From Natronosalvus halobius (GTDB lineage: Archaea > Halobacteriota > Halobacteria > Halobacteriales > Natrialbaceae): a DNA stretch of 64,000 bases. The DNA lies in NCBI RefSeq assembly GCF_024138145.1, contig NZ_CP099997.1, forward strand, positions 1,612,001-1,676,000, written 5' to 3'. The notes below the pieces were generated by a model. The model worked only from the letters and a program-made list of their open reading frames with translations. It was not told the DNA's origin and did no database searches. Position 1 is the first letter of the stretch, and each line of letters starts with the position of its first letter. A program made the position numbers and the translations under genes. Below are positions 60,278 through 64,000 of this stretch, one piece after another.

Positions 60278-61978
60278 ATGTACGACGATGCGGATCTCGA
60301 GGCGATCCAGGACGCCGAATCCGAGTGGGAATCGGAGACGCTCGAGCCCGTGGTGGACCGCTTCGGGGAGCGAAAGGACCGGTTCGCGACGGTCTCGAAC
60401 CTCGAGGTCGACCGACTGTACACCCCCGACGACGTCTCGGACCTGGACTACCTCGAGGATCTGGGCTTTCCCGGCGAGGAGCCCTACACGCGAGGGCCGT
60501 ACCCGACGATGTACCGCGGCCGGACGTGGACGATGCGTCAGTTCGCCGGGTTCGGGACCGTCGAGGAGACCAACGAGCGCTTTCACTACCTGATCGAACA
60601 GGGACAGACTGGTCTGTCGACGGCGTTCGACATGCCGACGCTGATGGGGCTCGACTCGGACGACCCGATGAGCGACGGCGAGGTCGGCAGGGAGGGCGTC
60701 GCCGTAGACACGTTGCGGGACATGGAGGTGCTGTTCGACGGCATCGACGTGGACGAGGTCTCGACGAGTTTCACGATCAACCCCTCCGCGCCCGTCATCT
60801 ACGCGATGTACGTCGCGCTGGCCGACCAGCAGGGCGTGCCCCGCGACCAGGTTCGTGGTACCCTCCAGAACGACATGTTCAAGGAGTTTATCGCCCAGAA
60901 GGAGTGGGTCATCCCGCCCGAACCCGCCCTCGACCTGGTGACCGACGTCGTCGAGTTCAGCACCGAGGAGACCCCGAAGTTCCACCCCATCTCGGTCTCG
61001 GGCTATCACATCCGCGAGGCCGGTTCGACGGCCGTCCAGGAACTCGCCTTCACCCTCGCGGACGGTTTCGGCTACGTCGAGGACGCGATGGACCGGGGCC
61101 TCGAGGTCGACGAGTTCGCGCCACGTCTCTCGTTTTTCTTCAACTGCCACAACTCCTTCTTCGAAGAGATCGCCAAGTTCCGCGCTGCACGGCGAATCTA
61201 CGCCCACGTGATGGACGAGTGGTACGACGCCGAGCGCGCCGAGTCCAAACGGCTAAAGTTCCACACCCAGACCGCCGGCCAGTCGCTGACCGCTCAGCAG
61301 CCGATCAACAACGTCGCTCGCGTCACCGTCCAGGCGCTCGCCGGAGTGCTGGGAGGAACCCAGAGCCTCCACACCAACAGCTTCGACGAGGCGCTCGCCC
61401 TGCCCAGCGAGAAAGCCGTTCGCGTTGCCCTTCGAACCCAGCAGATCATCGCCGAGGAGTCCGGCGCCGCGGACATCGTCGACCCGCTCGGCGGCTCCTT
61501 CGCGGTCGAAGCCCTGACCAACGAGGTCGAACAGCAGGCAATGGAGTACATCGAACACATCCGCGACCTCGGCGATGGCTCCGTTCGCGACGGTATCCTC
61601 CAGGGCATCGACGACGGCTACTTCCTCCGGGAGATCCAGGAGGCCTCCTACGAGTACCAGGAACGCGTCGAGCGCGAGGAGGAGGTCGTCGTCGGCGTCA
61701 ACACGTTCACCATCGAGGAGGACACCAGCCCCGAAATCCTTCACGTCGACGAGGCCGCCCAGGAAACCCAGCTCGAGCGCCTCGAGCGAACGAAGGCCGA
61801 ACGCGACGACGCGGCCGTCGAAGCCGCCCTCGATGACCTGAAGGAGGCCATCGAGAGCGACGAGAACACGATGCCCGCCATCGTCGACGCCGTCAAGGCG
61901 TACGCGACGATGGGCGAGATCATGCAGGTGTTCGAGGACCACTACGGCGCCTACACCGAACAGATCGGGCTGGCCTGA
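60278..61978 (+). CDS. mcmA: methylmalonyl-CoA mutase large subunit (catalytic part)
   Basis: A 566-residue mutase catalytic chain without the C-terminal B12 domain, as in archaeal split enzymes. Motifs include TGLSTAFDMPTLMGLDSDDP, SFTINPSAPVIYAMYVALAD, TLQNDMFKEFIAQKEWVIPP and QTAGQSLTAQQPINNVARVT. It would interconvert methylmalonyl-CoA and succinyl-CoA in propionate metabolism. ATG 60278 (MYDDADLEAIQDAES) was chosen over an upstream start. The cobalamin subunit gene is not in this window. Confidence 0.95.
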   Translation: MYDDADLEAIQDAESEWESETLEPVVDRFGERKDRFATVSNLEVDRLYTPDDVSDLDYLEDLGFPGEEPYTRGPYPTMYRGRTWTMRQFAGFGTVEETNERFHYLIEQGQTGLSTAFDMPTLMGLDSDDPMSDGEVGREGVAVDTLRDMEVLFDGIDVDEVSTSFTINPSAPVIYAMYVALADQQGVPRDQVRGTLQNDMFKEFIAQKEWVIPPEPALDLVTDVVEFSTEETPKFHPISVSGYHIREAGSTAVQELAFTLADGFGYVEDAMDRGLEVDEFAPRLSFFFNCHNSFFEEIAKFRAARRIYAHVMDEWYDAERAESKRLKFHTQTAGQSLTAQQPINNVARVTVQALAGVLGGTQSLHTNSFDEALALPSEKAVRVALRTQQIIAEESGAADIVDPLGGSFAVEALTNEVEQQAMEYIEHIRDLGDGSVRDGILQGIDDGYFLREIQEASYEYQERVEREEEVVVGVNTFTIEEDTSPEILHVDEAAQETQLERLERTKAERDDAAVEAALDDLKEAIESDENTMPAIVDAVKAYATMGEIMQVFEDHYGAYTEQIGLA

Positions 61979-62059
61979 GCGGGCCTCGAGTCGCCCATCC
62001 TGTTCGAGTCGTCCGCCTCCATCAAAATATATTTAGTGTTTTAAAACCGAGCCGAAATA

Positions 62060-62233
62060 ATGTCCGACGACCCCGTCATCTTTCGTCTCAACGTCATCAT
62101 CGTCCTCCTGGTCGTGATTCTCGTCGTTCTTCTGGGCCCCGTATTCACGGCGCTCGTCTACGTCGTCAGCACGCTGATCGTCCTCGCCGTCACCGGCGTG
62201 CTGGGGTGGGCGATGCTCCAGCGCTATCGATAG
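62060..62233 (+). CDS. 57-residue membrane protein
   Basis: A small frame starting MSDDPVIFRLNVIIVLLVVI with a second hydrophobic helix (TALVYVVSTLIVLAVTGVLG). A TATA-like atatattta at about 62024-62032 lies about 28-30 bases upstream of the ATG, a typical leaderless promoter, which supports reality. Family not recognised. Confidence 0.55.
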   Translation: MSDDPVIFRLNVIIVLLVVILVVLLGPVFTALVYVVSTLIVLAVTGVLGWAMLQRYR

Positions 62234-62238
62234 CCAGG

Positions 62239-62787
62239 TCAGGCCTCGTACAGCGTCACCTCGAACTCACCGTCCTGGACGTCGACGGTCATCATCGTCG
62301 CCTTCTCGGCGGGGTCAGCCCCCGTCACCGAGCCCGGGTTGAGCAGCCGAATTCCCTCGTGAACACGGTCTTCGACCCTGTGGGTGTGGCCACCGATGCC
62401 GACGACCCCCTCCCCGTCCCACGCGCGGGTCCGCGCTCGAGCGGTGTCCGCGATGGCGTTCGCCCAGTCCTCGTCGGTCATGACCATCCCGTCGTGGCCG
62501 TAGACGGCCGCCTCGACTGGGTTCAGCGTGCCGTGGGTGACGACGAAGGTGACGTCCTCGAGGGTCACGTCCGCCACCGCTGGCAACTCGAGGTTGGCCG
62601 GATCGGCGTTGCCGTGGACGGCGGTCAGGTCAGCGGCGAGGTCGCGAATCTCCGCGAGCGCCTCGGGGGTCTCGAAGTCGCCGGCGTGAATCGTGTGGTC
62701 CGCGCCGGCGATGCGCTCGCGGAAGTCGTCCGGGATGGCGTCTGCTCGCTCGGGAATGTGCGTATCGGAAATGACGGCGAGTCGCAT
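62239..62787 (-). CDS. metallophosphoesterase (YfcE family)
   Basis: From ATG 62787 182 residues (MRLAVISDTHIPERADAIPD). Metal ligands are seen as DTH, HAGDFETPEALAEIRDL (GD), GNADPANLELP (GN), VVTHGTLN (H) and GHTHRVEDR (GHTH). It would hydrolyse phosphodiesters. A TATA-like tatttttt lies about 28 bases upstream of the ATG, so the longer frame is not used. Confidence 0.93.
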   Translation of the reverse strand: MRLAVISDTHIPERADAIPDDFRERIAGADHTIHAGDFETPEALAEIRDLAADLTAVHGNADPANLELPAVADVTLEDVTFVVTHGTLNPVEAAVYGHDGMVMTDEDWANAIADTARARTRAWDGEGVVGIGGHTHRVEDRVHEGIRLLNPGSVTGADPAEKATMMTVDVQDGEFEVTLYEA

Positions 62788-62847
62788 ACCTGTCGTGCGT
62801 TGGACGGCCAAAAAATAGTTCTGGTCGCTCGAGTCAGAGGAGACGAT

Positions 62848-63516
62848 TCAGGGGACGCGAAACGTCGGAAACCACTCCCCGTGCTCGGACTCTCCTCCCG
62901 CGGGATCCTCCGGTCGGTGGCCGACCAGGGTCACCAGCCGCTCGCCGTCGACATCCCGCTCGGCGTAGTACCGGATCTCGAGCCTCGAGCAGGCCTCGAG
63001 GAGTTCGTTCGGCTCGAAGCGGTAGCGGTTTCCGGGGCTTCCGGGGCCACCGCTGTTCGCGTCGTCCAGGTAGTGCTCGTAGACGAGCACCCCACCAGGG
63101 GCGAGGGCGTCAAGGATCGCGGGCAGGCGGTCGCGAGCGTCGAAGAAACTGATCGTGACCAGGTCGTAGGCGTTCAGGCGAAACCCGTAGCGATCCACGT
63201 CGGCCAGAATCCAGTTGATCCCCAGCCTCCGCTCGAGCGACCGCTCGCGGTCCTGCTCCCGCTCTCGAGCCCGCGAGAGTACGGTGCTCGAGATGTCGAT
63301 GGCGTCGACCCTCCACCCGCACTCGGCGAGGAATCTGGCGTTTCGCCCGCCGCCGGTGGCGATGTCGAGCGCCCGGCCCGCGGGGATGTCGTCCACGAAA
63401 GCCTCGAGAACGGCCGACGGATCGCCGGGCGAGCGGTGTGTTGAGTCCTCGTAGTGGTCGTTCCAGCGTCGTCGTTCCTCGTCGGTCACGACTCGTTCTT
63501 CGTGGCGCTCGAGCAA
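62848..63516 (-). CDS. class I SAM-dependent methyltransferase
   Basis: A 222-residue protein. SAM-binding motif I is ALDIATGGGRNARFLAECGW, followed by VDAIDISSTVLSRARERE and VTISFFDARDRLPAILDALA PGGVLVYEHYLDD with motif IV/post I. Target substrate unknown; resembles tellurite-resistance or small-molecule methyltransferases. Confidence 0.88.
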   Translation of the reverse strand: MLERHEERVVTDEERRRWNDHYEDSTHRSPGDPSAVLEAFVDDIPAGRALDIATGGGRNARFLAECGWRVDAIDISSTVLSRAREREQDRERSLERRLGINWILADVDRYGFRLNAYDLVTISFFDARDRLPAILDALAPGGVLVYEHYLDDANSGGPGSPGNRYRFEPNELLEACSRLEIRYYAERDVDGERLVTLVGHRPEDPAGGESEHGEWFPTFRVP

Positions 63517-63546
63517 GAAGGTCCGTTCACAATGGACGGCGCCACC

Positions 63547-64000
63547 TCAGGCGTCGAAATCGCCGATGGTCGGCCGGTCGAGGTCGCCGGGGAACGCGGT
63601 AACTGGAACCTGGACTTCGTCGCCCGAGGACATCTCCTTGACCGTGATTTCGTCGTTCTCGAGGTCGCGCTCGCCGACGATAACCGTCGTCTCGGCGTTG
63701 ATCGAGTCGGCGTACCCCAGCTGGGCGCCGAAGGAGCGCCCGGCGACGTCGCTCTCGACGACGTGCCCCCGGTTTCTGAGGTCGCGAGCGATCCGCGAGG
63801 CCTCCGAGCGGGTGTCGCCCACCGAGAGGACGTAGTAATCGGTCGTCACCTCCTCGGCGGGCCAGACGCCGGCGCGTTGCATGAGCAGCGGCAGGGTCGC
63901 GTGGCCGGGGGCGACGCCGACCGCGGGCGTCGGCTGACCGCCGAAGGACTCGATCAGGTCGTCGTAGCGCCCGCCGCCGAAGATCGACCGCGAGACGTCC
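63547..64000 (-). CDS. hisS: histidyl-tRNA synthetase, C-terminal part
   Basis: The last 151 residues are in the window. The frame continues past 64000 and includes GGGRYDDLIESFGGQPTPAV (motif 3 region) and APGHATLPLLMQRA, then the anticodon-binding domain (YVLSVGDTRSEASRIARDLR, AQLGYADSINAETTVIVGER, PVTAFPGDLDRPTIGDFDA). Attaches histidine to tRNA-His. The upstream part is outside the window. Confidence 0.95.
   Translation of the reverse strand, partial: DVSRSIFGGGRYDDLIESFGGQPTPAVGVAPGHATLPLLMQRAGVWPAEEVTTDYYVLSVGDTRSEASRIARDLRNRGHVVESDVAGRSFGAQLGYADSINAETTVIVGERDLENDEITVKEMSSGDEVQVPVTAFPGDLDRPTIGDFDA

Noticed and set aside
59875-61836. Open frame opposing or shifted within the mutase region
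   Set aside because: Out of frame with the mutase, arginine-rich and without domains; a shadow frame.

Overview
The window is chromosome from a halophilic archaeon of the Halobacteria class. Supporting signs are acidic proteins, high GC with many tcg/cga codons, leaderless genes with a TATA-like box 25-30 bases before the start codon, archaeal ribosomal proteins (L37e, S3Ae, S15), a Pcc1 KEOPS subunit, a halocyanin-type lipoprotein, archaetidylserine synthase and a haloarchaeal gas vesicle cluster. A placement near the Natrialbaceae is only a guess.

Layout. 1-5 kb: end of a DRTGG-domain protein, LSm-L37e operon, a MutS with acidic inserts, and a CHY zinc-finger protein. 5.1-7.1 kb: gas vesicle genes gvpA-gvpN-gvpO. 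7.2-29 kb: housekeeping genes, including a Dna2-like helicase/nuclease, a glutamate-type symporter, lumazine synthase (ribH), an aminotransferase, a histidine kinase, FAD synthase (ribL), a JAMM protease, two DHH-family proteins, a secreted PLD protein, pssA, and the S15-RecJ-Pcc1-S3Ae operon. 29.2-48.2 kb: a provirus in tRNA-Ala(GGC). 48.2-50.1 kb: a gene-poor strip of hypothetical genes. 50.3-54.6 kb: HTH regulator, SelW-like protein, surE, Rsm22-like methyltransferase and prephenate dehydrogenase. 54.8-59.9 kb: the second gas vesicle operon, gvpFGHIJKLM. 60-64 kb: methylmalonyl-CoA mutase, a 57-residue membrane protein, a phosphoesterase, a methyltransferase and the end of hisS.

The provirus is bounded by a 14-base direct repeat: the 3' end of the tRNA (29273-29286) and a copy at 48178-48191. 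It carries a tyrosine integrase beside the tRNA, zinc-finger proteins, two tandem winged-helix repressors, and a long leftward operon with a packaging ATPase followed by two small capsid-like proteins and membrane or spike-like proteins. That layout fits the sphaerolipovirus (SH1/SNJ1-like) lineage. Between repressors and capsid genes sits an AT-rich cargo: a C5-cytosine methyltransferase overlapping a GHKL-ATPase/PD-(D/E)XK nuclease (BbrUII/HgiDII-like), a second short tyrosine recombinase, and an unknown AT-rich gene bracketed by imperfect 31-base direct repeats. This nested cargo is the most novel part of the window.

The gas vesicle genes are split into two operons about 47 kb apart. They supply the shell protein A, the ATPase N, O, and the accessory proteins F-M. 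No gvpC, gvpD or gvpE was seen. Other unusual points are a 57-codon mini-ORF made of 27-base tandem repeats joined to both neighbours by ATGA overlaps, and a decayed GNAT acetyltransferase at 13.5 kb.
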